DNA of 64,000 nucleotides, from the NCBI GenBank assembly GCA_947038195.1, contig CAMQVI010000001.1, positions 1 through 64,000 of the forward strand. The letters run 5' to 3'. The notes under the pieces were generated by a model. The model was not told the origin of the DNA. It worked only from the letters and a program-made list of their open reading frames with translations, and did no database searches. Position 1 is the first letter of the stretch. Each line of letters starts with the position of its first letter. The translations under genes were made by a program, and so were the position numbers. The stretch comes from an uncultured Brevinema sp. (GTDB lineage: Bacteria; Spirochaetota; Brevinematia; Brevinematales; Brevinemataceae). Of the stretch, positions 17,460 through 27,500 are shown piece after piece.

Positions 17460-17537
17460 TTTCTATTTATAACGATTAATCAAGTCCTACAATTTAGTTA
17501 AAAATTGGGATAGATACCTTTATAATTTTATCAATAA

Positions 17538-17577
17538 AAAGTAACCCCACCCAAAATTAAATGGGTGGGGTTACTTT
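17538..17577. terminator. Bidirectional terminator between MFS and membrane-protein genes
   Basis: Perfect 16-bp stem, AAAGTAACCCCACCCA (17538-17553) with its complement at 17562-17577, and an 8-base loop. A/T runs on both sides allow it to serve the two convergent genes. Confidence 0.8.
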
Positions 17578-17620
17578 ATTACTACAGGACTATAAAAATG
17601 AAGCTTATAATGGGGCTCTT

Positions 17621-19045
17621 TTAGAGCACTTTAAGTTCTCCAGAGACGTACATTTCCTTATACGTTTTCCCTGTTGTTTTATCTACAAAATCAATACTTT
17701 CTACCTTATAGTAGTGAGCCATGTTATCTAAAATCCAATCTTGTGAGAAAAAATAATCACTCCAACGAAGATATAAAGATTTAGGTATGGTGTACAGTTC
17801 TGTTTCTACTCTAATATTTTTTATCCCGTCGTCTTTATGTTTTTGTATTTCTACAAAAATAGGGGTAAAATGATTTCTGTACTTGATAATTTCTACTATA
17901 TGGATAGAACCTATAAAAACAACAAGGGCACAAAGAATAGGTATTAATTTTTTCTTTGGAGTATAAATAAAATTCAAATAATATTGTAAGGAAAATCCAG
18001 CACTTAATATGAAAAAGAAAGTGAAGATGATCCATGCTCTAGGGGGGAGTAAATTCCAGAGCATGATAGCAAACATAAAGGCAGTAAATACTCCCATTAA
18101 TAAAAATCCAAGGATAGAAGAAGAAGTTTTTCTTTGTTGAGGATTATTTTTTTTGATATGTGCTAAAGCTAATAAAGATGGAATCGACAAGGGGAGACTA
18201 ACAGCGATGTAAATCCCAAACCAAGCACTTGTTTTTAGAAGAAGTTCTTGAATGGGGATTTCCCAAATAGGTCTATAATATCCTGATCCTGAATTCCTAA
18301 GCCTATGACCGGGACCAAAAAAGACCAAACACCACCCTATAAAAATCATGATACCACCAAGATAAAACCATAGGGGTAGTTTTTGTTTTTTGATGAAAGT
18401 GTAATAACAAAATATCACTGCTAAAGTAACTAGGATAACAGGTCCTAAAAGCTCTGAGCCCCAACCTGTGAGAAGACCAAAAAACAGTACTGAAAAATAG
18501 AGTAGAAAAGGATGCATTGTTTTTTTATCAGGATAACACATAAAAGAATAATAAGGAATTATTGCTAATAAAGCAAAAAAGATAGTCCAAAAATAAGTTA
18601 TAGCACCAGGTTGATTAATATAACTTTGATTAAAATGCCCTGAGATATAGATACATACAGATATACCTATAAATAAAAAGGAATCTTTCTTATTATCCAT
18701 TGTTTTTTTTGCATTCATTAAAGAATAGAGCAACCATAAAAACAACATAAAAACAATACTGTTTATGGTTCCAAAAACAATCTGTTCTAAAAAAATATTA
18801 TCTTGAAATATATAAAGAAAAACTCTAGAAATAACATCACCAAGTCTTGAATTTTCAGTGAAATAACGAGAAATAATATAGTAAGGTCCTTCTTTAATTG
18901 AAGGATCACCAATTTGATTCCACTCATCCGTCATAGGGTATTGGAGGATATTTAGTATAAAAACCCACAGTGCAATAAATACACAGGGGATATAATATCT
19001 TATATTTTTGTTAAACAATTTTTGCCATGTATTGAAAATTTTCAT
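17621..19045 (-). CDS. Polytopic membrane protein, DUF6056/GT-C-like
   Basis: About 474 residues with ten or more hydrophobic segments. After the first helix the external loop carries YPMTDEWNQ, and near the middle is FGPGHRLRNSGSGYYRP; an acidic first loop plus a 'PGxxxR' element is what I recall of DUF6056 proteins, often encoded near surface-glycan genes. Two further proteins in this window (51946 and 53667) share the general layout. The ATG at 19045 is preferred over the one at 19063 because AAGG then lies at proper spacing. It is monocistronic between two terminator/promoter regions. Role in surface polysaccharide assembly is inference. Confidence 0.6.
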   Translation of the reverse strand: MKIFNTWQKLFNKNIRYYIPCVFIALWVFILNILQYPMTDEWNQIGDPSIKEGPYYIISRYFTENSRLGDVISRVFLYIFQDNIFLEQIVFGTINSIVFMLFLWLLYSLMNAKKTMDNKKDSFLFIGISVCIYISGHFNQSYINQPGAITYFWTIFFALLAIIPYYSFMCYPDKKTMHPFLLYFSVLFFGLLTGWGSELLGPVILVTLAVIFCYYTFIKKQKLPLWFYLGGIMIFIGWCLVFFGPGHRLRNSGSGYYRPIWEIPIQELLLKTSAWFGIYIAVSLPLSIPSLLALAHIKKNNPQQRKTSSSILGFLLMGVFTAFMFAIMLWNLLPPRAWIIFTFFFILSAGFSLQYYLNFIYTPKKKLIPILCALVVFIGSIHIVEIIKYRNHFTPIFVEIQKHKDDGIKNIRVETELYTIPKSLYLRWSDYFFSQDWILDNMAHYYKVESIDFVDKTTGKTYKEMYVSGELKVL

Positions 19046-19382
19046 AAAAACACCCTTCTTCATTTTCTCTAAATATAAATTTACTAGTTATTATACTACA
19101 ATTTTATTTAAATAACAACAGCACTTACTAATTAATCCTACTATTTTCTGAGAGTATCATAACCCTTAATTCGATACTTCTGACTTGAGATTATAGTTGA
19201 TATATTGGATTGCTTGAAACTTACCATGTGATAGCTCCTTCAAAATTTTATAACTAGCCTTCTTATCTAAACAAATTTTATGAGAAATAGGGGGATATAA
19301 TCCTTAAAACAGAAATTATCATTTGACATTAATCTTAGATATTACTATAATATAGCAATATCTTCTAAAAGGATTTTTTTTA
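19046..19382. promoter_or_regulatory. Intergenic region with consensus promoter for the ankyrin gene
   Basis: TTGACA (19323-19328), a 17-bp spacer and TATAAT (19346-19351) form a full-consensus promoter, followed by AAAAGGA before the ATG at 19383. Further left is an AGTATC/GATACT imperfect hairpin near 19154-19179. Nothing else is recognisable in the 337 bp. Confidence 0.7.
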
Positions 19383-20609
19383 ATGAAAAAGAGATTTTCT
19401 CTATTTTTTCTATTTTCGCTATTAATGAACTCTATTGTTTATGGACAAGAAATGTATAAGGCAGTCTACGAAGCTAGTATAGCGACGGTGCAGAAAGCCG
19501 ATTTGAAAACGATTGATCTCCCCGATTCTTCTGGACGCACTCCTTTAATGTTAGCTGCTAGAGAGGGTTTGATAGAAATTGTTGATTATTTGCTTTTACA
19601 AGGAGCCAATCCCAATCTCCCCAACCCTTCTGCTAATGACTGGACAGCCTTGATGTGCGCTGCTTTTTATGATCAATACGACATTGTACAACACCTCGTA
19701 GAACAAGCTCCTAAATTAGATATAAACCAAAGAGATAACAATAATAGTACGGCTTTAATGATTGCTGTAAGAGCTGGGAATTTAGAGATTGTTCGCTATC
19801 TTGTAAATAGAGGGATGAATCTCGATAAAGAGGAAGATAAAGAACAATGGACCCCCCTTATGTGGTCTTTACGATGGGGACATAGGGATATGGTGGAATA
19901 TCTCCTCGATGAAGGGGTAGCACTGAACAACACGAACGAAAATGGCTCTGCATTATCTATTGCTATAGAAAATAATAGATTCGACCTAGTCGAATCCCTC
20001 ATCAAAAAAGGAGCCGACGTCAATCAAGAAGTCTTTGGGCATACTCCTTTACTTATTGCCTCATATACCAAACACGTCCCTATCATGGTCTTTCTTATTG
20101 ATTCGGGAGCGAGTGTGGATGATTTTAATTTAGATGATAGAACGGCTCTTATGGAAGCTGCTCGATGGGATGGAGTGGAGATTGTTAAAGCCCTTGTACA
20201 AAAAGGGGCTAATATAGACTTACAAAATAGCAAGGGACAAACAGCCCTAGCTATTGCTGTAGAACAAAATTCTCCAGAAACTTTAAAATATCTAATCCTA
20301 AAAGGTGCTAATCTTAATCTTAAAGACAAAAAAGGGAATAGCCCTCTAGCAAAAGCTATTATGGTAAACAATCCAGAATTTGCTCTTATACTTATAGAAA
20401 AAAAGGCGGATATCAATAGTGCCAATAAAGTGGGAGACACACCCTTAATGCTAGCGACTAGAGAACAGAATAAAACGATGGTAGTCCATCTTGTACAAAA
20501 AGGAGCTACTACAACTCTTAAAAATAAAAAAAAGCAAACAGCCCTAAAAATTGCCGAAAAATCACGAAATAAAAGTATTATTCAATATCTCGAAAAATTT
20601 TCTAAATAG
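19383..20609 (+). CDS. Secreted ankyrin-repeat protein
   Basis: A 408-residue protein with a signal peptide (MKKRFSLFFLFSLLMNSIVYGQ, cleavage near residue 22) and then about ten tandem ankyrin repeats filling the rest. Repeat hallmarks such as SGRTPLMLAAREGLIEIVDYL, TALMIAVRAGNLEIVRYLV and DRTALMEAARWDGVEIVKAL recur every 33 residues. No catalytic domain is present. Ankyrin proteins bind other proteins; a periplasmic one may scaffold envelope partners or act on host surfaces, but nothing here selects between these. It has its own strong promoter. Confidence 0.9.
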   Translation: MKKRFSLFFLFSLLMNSIVYGQEMYKAVYEASIATVQKADLKTIDLPDSSGRTPLMLAAREGLIEIVDYLLLQGANPNLPNPSANDWTALMCAAFYDQYDIVQHLVEQAPKLDINQRDNNNSTALMIAVRAGNLEIVRYLVNRGMNLDKEEDKEQWTPLMWSLRWGHRDMVEYLLDEGVALNNTNENGSALSIAIENNRFDLVESLIKKGADVNQEVFGHTPLLIASYTKHVPIMVFLIDSGASVDDFNLDDRTALMEAARWDGVEIVKALVQKGANIDLQNSKGQTALAIAVEQNSPETLKYLILKGANLNLKDKKGNSPLAKAIMVNNPEFALILIEKKADINSANKVGDTPLMLATREQNKTMVVHLVQKGATTTLKNKKKQTALKIAEKSRNKSIIQYLEKFSK

Positions 20610-20683
20610 GACTTTTTTTCATTGATATTTAATAATATATATATTATACTCAAGGGTATATGTTTATCTATATAGGGAGTACA

Positions 20684-21886
20684 ATGAAAAACTTCAAAGA
20701 AATAATAATCACTGCCAGCGTTTACATGGCTCTTAATATTGGGGCAGGTTTTACCTCAGGACAAGAAATACTACAATTTTTTTCTTCCTATGGATGGGCA
20801 GGATTTGTAGGTATTTTTTTAGCTTGTATGATAATGTTCTATGGTGGGGAATCTATTATAGATGCAGGGTGGATATGTCGTGATAACCCCAACTCATCTG
20901 TTTTTGATTATTTTGGTGGTTCTATTATAGGTAAGATTTATACAGTGCTTATTCCTATTGCGCTATATGGTTCTTATACCATGATGATAGCAGGAGCAGG
21001 AGCGGTCTTAGAACAGTTTTTTGGTCTTCCCAATTTTATAGGAAGACTTATTGCAATAGTCTTATCCGTAGGTAGTATTTTCTTGCGTTTTCAATATATA
21101 GCTAAATTTGTCAGCCATATCGCCAAAATTATTTCTGCTATTATTTTAGTAATTTGTATTATTGTTATTTTCAATGGATTAGACAATATATCTTCTGTAA
21201 ATATTTTCTTTAAAAACAATACTATAGATGGTGCTTTAGATAGCTTTTATAGTGCAGGTATTGTCTATGGTGGTACTATTATGCTAACCTCTTGTCAATT
21301 CCTCTTTGAAGTGGGACGGGGGCTTGAAAAAAGAAATAGTGGGGGTTATGGTACTTTCTTTGGAGCCTTAGCTTACACTACTCTATTAGCCATTATTCAC
21401 CTTGCTATTCTCTTATATATAGAAGATATTTATCAGCTTCCTATTATAACAATTTATTTCGCCGAATTAATGTCTCCTATTGCAGCCTTTGTGATGTCTA
21501 TATTGTTATTTGTCGCTATGTATTCGGCAAGTACTACTTGCTTATGGTCTGTAAGTAATGTTATCCGTAAAAAACTTTCTCGTGGACGATTAAGATATCT
21601 TACTATTATTATCGGGCTAGGGGCAGGGTGTTTCTTATTATCAGCCGTGTCTTTTGAACAGATAGTTGGTGTTTTATATCCTATTAATGGTATGTTTGGT
21701 TGTTTCTTAGTAGTGCTTATTATTTTGAAAAATCGTAAAAAAGCTTATGTTTACGATAAAGGGGCGGATGTTCTCAATAGCCCTGAAGAATTAACTCAAA
21801 CAAATATCCCAGATAACCACGAAGAGTCAATTCCCAAAGATTTCGAAGATGATTCAACAGAAGAACAAGATATAAATAATAATTAG
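20684..21886 (+). CDS. YkvI-like membrane transporter
   Basis: A membrane protein of about 400 residues, with ten or more helices, resembling the YkvI family of the APC superfamily. The N-terminal segment ALNIGAGFTSGQEILQFFSSYGWAG gives the unwound-helix GAGFxxGQE signature, and SAGIVYGGTIMLTSCQFLFEVGRGL follows mid-protein. The ATG at 20684 has GGGAG upstream; the ATG at 20660 lacks a ribosome site. The C terminus is an unusual acidic, low-complexity tail of about 40 residues (ending EEQDINNN) that is probably cytoplasmic. Substrate unknown; sodium-coupled amino-acid-like transport is plausible. Confidence 0.72.
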   Translation: MKNFKEIIITASVYMALNIGAGFTSGQEILQFFSSYGWAGFVGIFLACMIMFYGGESIIDAGWICRDNPNSSVFDYFGGSIIGKIYTVLIPIALYGSYTMMIAGAGAVLEQFFGLPNFIGRLIAIVLSVGSIFLRFQYIAKFVSHIAKIISAIILVICIIVIFNGLDNISSVNIFFKNNTIDGALDSFYSAGIVYGGTIMLTSCQFLFEVGRGLEKRNSGGYGTFFGALAYTTLLAIIHLAILLYIEDIYQLPIITIYFAELMSPIAAFVMSILLFVAMYSASTTCLWSVSNVIRKKLSRGRLRYLTIIIGLGAGCFLLSAVSFEQIVGVLYPINGMFGCFLVVLIILKNRKKAYVYDKGADVLNSPEELTQTNIPDNHEESIPKDFEDDSTEEQDINNN

Positions 21887-21948
21887 CTCTTATCTAAAAA
21901 TAAATACTACCGATAAAATTTTAATAGATTTTTATGAAGGTAGTATTT

Positions 21949-22557
21949 ATGTACCTCAAACGACTCCTCCTTATCAGCAGTACGCTCTTAATTACAAGCT
22001 CTGGATTTCCTTTTGATAACGATAAAATTGCACGATTGCAATTTGCTGATGTTCCTGTCAAAAACTCTCTAAAAGAAAAAGTTCCTTACCTCTTACATGG
22101 AGCAAACCCCCAACTAAAACTAACAGAGAGAAATCTCTTTACTCTTATTTTTAGCCCTGAAGAACATACATATAGAAATTTTTCTCGAATCACAGGAATT
22201 AGTATTTTCAATGCTAAATTCACCGTATCTTGGTATGTTTTTACCAATAGTTCCCAAATTCCCGACTCCACTAGAAAAACCTTAGAATTATTAAATACGG
22301 AAAAACCTCTTATTTTTTCCTCTATAAATTATATTAATGGAAAATGGTCTGCTATAGCAGATCTTCCTTACTACGCTAATCTAGAAGACGTTTTTATCTA
22401 CGCTTATGTTGCTTTTCCTAATATGGCTGGGGTACTTGTTCCTTTAGCTGGACAATCTTTTTATAGAGATAGGGTAGTAGGAGACGCAAAGAGGATACAA
22501 AAAGCGACTCTAAGCGGGGATATATTACAATTTTGGGATCAAGAAGGTTACTTCTAA
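21949..22557 (+). CDS. Small secreted protein of unknown function
   Basis: About 202 residues. The ATG at 21949 is preferred because AAGGT lies seven bases upstream, inside the longer frame from 21934. A signal peptide (MYLKRLLLISSTLLITSSGFP) is followed by a soluble domain with several aromatic strands such as FTVSWYVFTNSSQIP and VFIYAYVAFPNMAGVLVPLAG. I do not recognise the family. There is no lipobox cysteine, so it should be periplasmic or released. It follows the YkvI-like gene by about 60 bp and may share its transcript. Confidence 0.7.
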   Translation: MYLKRLLLISSTLLITSSGFPFDNDKIARLQFADVPVKNSLKEKVPYLLHGANPQLKLTERNLFTLIFSPEEHTYRNFSRITGISIFNAKFTVSWYVFTNSSQIPDSTRKTLELLNTEKPLIFSSINYINGKWSAIADLPYYANLEDVFIYAYVAFPNMAGVLVPLAGQSFYRDRVVGDAKRIQKATLSGDILQFWDQEGYF

Positions 22558-22616
22558 TAATTCCCTCTTATTTCTTATATATTTTATAAAGAAAATAATA
22601 CTATAAAAAAATCCAT

Positions 22617-22649
22617 AAAAAAACACCTCTCAAAAGAGGTGTTTTTTTT
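22617..22649. terminator. Bidirectional terminator between secreted-protein gene and tRNA
   Basis: Seven A residues, CACCTCT, a CAAA loop, AGAGGTG and eight T residues. It can end both the rightward transcript and the leftward tRNA transcript. Confidence 0.85.
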
Positions 22650-22723
22650 CATGCCTATTAGGAATCGAACCTAAGGCCTTTGGAACCGCAATCCAATGCT
22701 CTATCCAGCTGAGCTATAGGCAC
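22650..22723 (-). tRNA. tRNA-Arg (anticodon GCG)
   Basis: Read on the minus strand it folds as a full cloverleaf. The acceptor is GTGCCTA with TAGGCAT (a G1-U72 wobble), the D stem GCTC/GAGC, the anticodon stem TTGGA/TCCAA around loop TTGCGGT, and the T stem TTAGG/CCTAA around TTCGATT, with discriminator G73. The anticodon is GCG, reading CGC and CGU. CCA is not encoded. Most bacteria use ACG (modified to ICG) for this box, so GCG is noteworthy. Confidence 0.9.
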
Positions 22724-22780
22724 ACATGTTTATTATTATAGCAGACTTTTTTTTATTTGTCAATAGATAAAAATATTATT

Positions 22781-24205
22781 TTAATCCCAACATTCCACAT
22801 TCTCTATCCCTGTAATACTTGTTTTCTTAAAAACAGGGTCTTTATTTTGGGCTATTTGAGCTTTGAAATCTAGCATAGCTTCTCTGACATGTCTGGATAA
22901 TCTAATGAGAGCATAGAGATTAATAAGAGCCATAATTCCCATAAGGAGATCAGCAATATTCCATACAAGGGAAAAAGAACTAATAGACCCTAAAAATACA
23001 GAAGCTATAACCATAAAACGGAAAACAAGCATAAGTATAGGATTTTTACTGAGGAAGAGCATACTATTTTGAGCATAAAAGTAATTACCTAAGACGGAAG
23101 AGAAAGCCAATAAAAAGATACAGATGGATAAAAATATACCACCAAAACTCCCAAAATAGGAGCTTAAAGCTTCTTGAGTGAGGGTAATACCAGAAGCCCC
23201 AGAATTAGCAAAATCTATTCCAGAGAAGAGAATGAGAAATCCTGTAGAAGAACAAATAATAATGGTATCAAAAAACACCCCACATGCTTGGATGAATCCT
23301 TGCTTTACAGGGTGAGAGGTGGATGCAGTCGCTGCGGCATTAGGGGCTGAACCCATACCAGCTTCGTTAGAGAAAAGACCTCTTTGCACCCCTGTAATGA
23401 TAGTTCCTGTCAAGGTACCTACTCCAAATTCTCTTAATCCAAAAGCATTGGCAAAAATCATGTTAAATACTTCGGGTAGGCGTTGAATATTGGCTCCTAT
23501 GACGAAAAGACAGAGAGCGAGATAGAGTATAGCCATAACAGGTACAATAAGAGCAGTAGCTTTAGCAATACTAGGTAATCCCTTGAAGATAAATATAGCG
23601 GTAAGCCCTGCGAGGACAATAGCATTTATATAGGTAGGGATATTAAAACTATTATTAAAAGCTTGTGATATGGTGTTGGCTTGTACAGCATTGAAAGAAA
23701 ATCCAAATACAAGGACGAGAATAAGAGCGAATACACTCCCTAAAAATTTAGAGTTAAGCCCTTGAGTGATATAGTAAGAAGGTCCTCCCGTATAGTGGGT
23801 ATTAGTCTTATCAGTACCAGTATCTCTGACCTTATAAATCTGAGCTAAGGTAGATTCAGCGAAGGCTAGAGCTCCTCCTAAGAGAGCCGTAATCCACATC
23901 CAAAAAATAGCTCCAGGCCCCCCTACGGTAATAGCAATAGCTACACCAGCAAGATTTCCTGTTCCTACACGAGAAGCAGTAGTTACAGCAAAAGCCTCAA
24001 AGGGGGATAATTTTCTGTCTTTTGAGTCAGAACTACTGATTCCCTCTTTAAAGGCTTTACTAGCATTTTTGAAGTCAAATTGGATAAAATTAGAGGTAAT
24101 TGTAAAATACACCCCAGTACCTAATAATACGAATATTAGGATATAAGAATAAAGGTAGCCATTTAATGAGCTAACGATGGAATTAATAGACGTTGTAATA
24201 TCCAT
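22781..24205 (-). CDS. AGCS-family sodium:alanine/glycine symporter
   Basis: A membrane carrier of about 474 residues. Family motifs include SPFEAFAVTTASRVGTGNLAGVAIAITVGGPGAIFWMWITALLGGALAFAESTLAQ near the N terminus, YTGGPSYYITQGL, and GVQRGLFSNEAGMGSAPNAAATA. It couples uptake of small neutral amino acids to sodium. A longer frame starts at 24301, but the ATG at 24205 has GGAGG upstream and gives the usual N terminus; the longer reading would also pass through the promoter. Confidence 0.9.
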   Translation of the reverse strand: MDITTSINSIVSSLNGYLYSYILIFVLLGTGVYFTITSNFIQFDFKNASKAFKEGISSSDSKDRKLSPFEAFAVTTASRVGTGNLAGVAIAITVGGPGAIFWMWITALLGGALAFAESTLAQIYKVRDTGTDKTNTHYTGGPSYYITQGLNSKFLGSVFALILVLVFGFSFNAVQANTISQAFNNSFNIPTYINAIVLAGLTAIFIFKGLPSIAKATALIVPVMAILYLALCLFVIGANIQRLPEVFNMIFANAFGLREFGVGTLTGTIITGVQRGLFSNEAGMGSAPNAAATASTSHPVKQGFIQACGVFFDTIIICSSTGFLILFSGIDFANSGASGITLTQEALSSYFGSFGGIFLSICIFLLAFSSVLGNYFYAQNSMLFLSKNPILMLVFRFMVIASVFLGSISSFSLVWNIADLLMGIMALINLYALIRLSRHVREAMLDFKAQIAQNKDPVFKKTSITGIENVECWD

Positions 24206-24236
24206 AAAACCCTCCTGTGATTTTTTATTGTCTCTT

Positions 24237-24265
24237 ATTATATCAAATAATATGCAGTTTGTCAA
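24237..24265 (-). promoter_or_regulatory. Consensus promoter of the AGCS symporter gene
   Basis: On the minus strand TTGACA (24265-24260), a 17-bp spacer and TATAAT (24242-24237), about 30 bp before the ATG. Confidence 0.8.
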
Positions 24266-24574
24266 GATTGCTACTATTTTTTGCAAAACAACAATAAACA
24301 TGCGCTTTAAGGGTGCTTTTGATTACAAATCAGACAAATACTTGTGATATTTGTAATGAAAATTAATAAAAAGGTTTATTGTAAAGCGCTTTAAAGGAAG
24401 TGGTAAAAAGTCCGATAGGCAAAGATAGAGATACTTGCAAAAATCCATATTTTATTGATTTGAGACTTGTATCTAATTTAAAAATAGTGTATAATAATTT
24501 GTGTTCTTTGACTTTATTGTTGGAAGAACATGAAAATAAATATAAATAAATAAGAAAAATAAGTGGAGTTCCCC
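24266..24574 (+). promoter_or_regulatory. Upstream region and promoter of the giant lipoprotein gene
   Basis: TTGTAT (24467-24472), a 17-bp spacer and TATAAT (24490-24495) should start the giant gene's transcript near 24502, giving a leader of about 70 bases. Upstream there is a 10-bp palindrome AAAGCGCTTT (24383-24392) and a related GCGCTTTAAGG at about 24303, possible operator halves. No other gene is seen. Confidence 0.6.
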
Positions 24575-27500
24575 ATGAAAAAAATACAATTAGTCATTAT
24601 ATCTATGATTTTATTAGGTTCTTGTGAGGTTACAGGTAGAGAGTCGTTCAATCTTGAATATAAAACTCAACAAATACTCAACACTTTAGCCAAGTATCCT
24701 TTGAAATCTGTAGGGCCAGAAGGGGTGTTTTCTCAATTAAATCACACTTCTTTCGAATTTTCCACTTCTCCCTCAACAGTGATTGTCACAGAGCGAGAAG
24801 AAGGTGTTGATGTATCTAAGCATCGCTATAATGTTGAAGTAGTACAAGATATGAGTGTTTCAGAAGGGACTATTCGCTTATATGGTGGTGGGCCTTTAGG
24901 TAATAAATTCCTAGGAGTGCATGCAGTAGTGGGTGAAGGTGGAGCCTTTGTTAAATTTAGCATACAAGATGTTTCTGATGGTGCAATTGCTACTGCGAGT
25001 GCTAAACCATTTTGGGAGTATGTCTCCGAGCCTGTTATGTATCGTATTCACAATAGACAAAATAAAATCCATGAAGGCGAACGATTTGTTTCTCTTAGTG
25101 ACGAGGGTTTTTTAATAGATGATGACTTCAATCATTTTACTCCTAGAATTAATCTTGATGCTCTCACTGGAGAGATATTATATACTTTAGACTGGGGGCA
25201 AGTCACTGGAACAACAGATACCCCTAAACAAGAGATGAAATTAGTGGGAACAACAGTTGTTCCCCTCGCCTTAGAAGTTTTTTCAATAGAGGGGCATAAT
25301 TTTCCTGAGCCTAGTGCTAAATTCATGGCTGTAGAGTACCATGAAAATGGTACGAACACTCTCATGAAAATAAAATTCGGTACTACTTATGATGATGCTG
25401 TCCGAAAGGTAGAAAATAGTACTAAATATAATTATATAAGAGAATCACATGCTCAACGTCCTAATACAGTACTCAAAAAACTGGAAAATCAAAGAATTGC
25501 TCTTTTAAATTCAGACAAACTTTATGATTGGAATGGTGCTGATGAATTGGTTTTTGACACGGATAATATGACACTTCGTCTTACGACTACTCGGTTTATT
25601 AATGCGGACGGTGGGTCTATCCCCACAGGAAGAACGAATACCTCACTATACAATGTGAGAATGTTAAAAGATATAAGGGGAAGAGCTATAGCCACTGATG
25701 AGGTGTATGAGGGTATCTTCCTATTAACTAGCCCTGGAGGCGTGGGCTTATATCACAATAAGATAATAGGATTTTCTGTGATGCATATTGCAAATACGCA
25801 TCCTAAGTACAATCCTAATCTCCCTACAGACACAGACAAACAAATTTATGCTCTCTTTTATAATTCTAAAATCGACTACGTTGATGCTAACGCAGCCGCC
25901 CAGATAATAGCCGCAGAAGAAGCGTTAACAGACGCTGTTGTAAATTTTGATAACTTAACCTACCAGTCTCTTAATACAGCAAGACGTTCTTATGCCTTAC
26001 CTAATAATATGGTCATAATTGGTAAAGAATGGGTGAAACTTAAAGATAGTGGAGATGGAAGCATGACCTTCGATGCTCAAAATACAGAGATTTTATCTTT
26101 TAACGTGGAGAAACCTGTTGGGGGTGGAACTATTGTTAAAGATAGACGTATTACTATTACCACAATTGTTACGGGTACATCAAGTATAGGTTTTTATAAA
26201 TTTGCTATTGTAGAGGTAGTTAATTCTACTAATGCCGTAGGGCAATTATTTGGGTATGTGGATCCTACTAGTGAAACTTTAAATACAGCAGCTGCGTACC
26301 ACGGTAAATATGTAGCTTTTGATTTGGGCTCTAAATTATATAATACCCAAGGTAAATATGCTATAGCTGATGATATAGCTTCAGCTAAGAGTGCTGTAAG
26401 GAATCTCCGTAACTTTAACCTTCACGAAAAAGTAAACTTACCTTCCGAGTATAAAGTTATCAACACCATGGAAGGTTTCGAACCATGGGTAGCTTTAACA
26501 TATCAGACCCTTGACGGAGGGGCTTTATTAGAACCTGGGGATGTTACTCCATGGCTTACTACAGAGGCAATTGCTCCAGCAGGTAGTTATAATAAAAACA
26601 AAACTTATAAATTTGAATTTGACACAGGTACTGTAGTCCCTAGAATAACTGTGTCAAAAGTGATTCCAGGCACAGGGCTAGTAGGTATTGCTACATATGA
26701 ACTCACCCCTTACACAGCTAATAAAAATATCGTTTTCTCTGCACTTTATGGAGCTTACACTATCACAAGACTAAATGGTACTGGTGATAATCCTTTACCT
26801 AATCTTGATGCTGAAGTTATCGTAGTACGTACAGGGGGTCAAGGACCTGATGGGGGCAGAGGACATATATTATTCCTTGCCACTGCGGATGTTGATAAAG
26901 CTCATACAACAATTGATGTCATGGCAAATAAAAATTTATATAACTATGTAGGGGAAGCTAATGCTCCTATTGCCCCTTCAGTGCTATTTACTATAAATAA
27001 TAATACTTATGTTCGTTATACTAGAAATAATGCTGGTACAGCACCAAACGTTTATAGCGGAACGATTACCCCTCAAACTACAGACCATATCACTTTTCAC
27101 TCCATTTCAAGTACTGTAGATGTAGAGAGACGTTACGCCACTAAAGCTTCTGACAAACTAACCTTAAAATTAACTATGATACAAGATGATGGAGATTATT
27201 CTGGGGTCTTTGTCCTAAGCTCTGAAGATGCGTCGCCTATTACTGTCGATTACAACAAAAAAATATTCCGTTTAGATGTCCAAAAAAATGGCGCTCCTGT
27301 TCCAGCATTAAATGATGCTAGTGGTACAGGAGAAAAAATCTACCTGAGGGTTTTCAATGAAGGTGATGACGAAGCAGCCAAAGCGAGTATTCCTCAAGTA
27401 GGAATCTTTACCGACATAGCTACAACAAGTCATATTATAGATAAGAAAATAGAGGCAGCTTTATCTCAGGTCGAGCTCCCTGCAGTACTTCTTAAACTCG

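Noticed and set aside
24530-24553. Seven-codon mini-frame (MKININK) before the giant gene, as a leader peptide
   Set aside because: Too short, with no attenuator hairpin following it; A/T-rich DNA produces such frames by chance.
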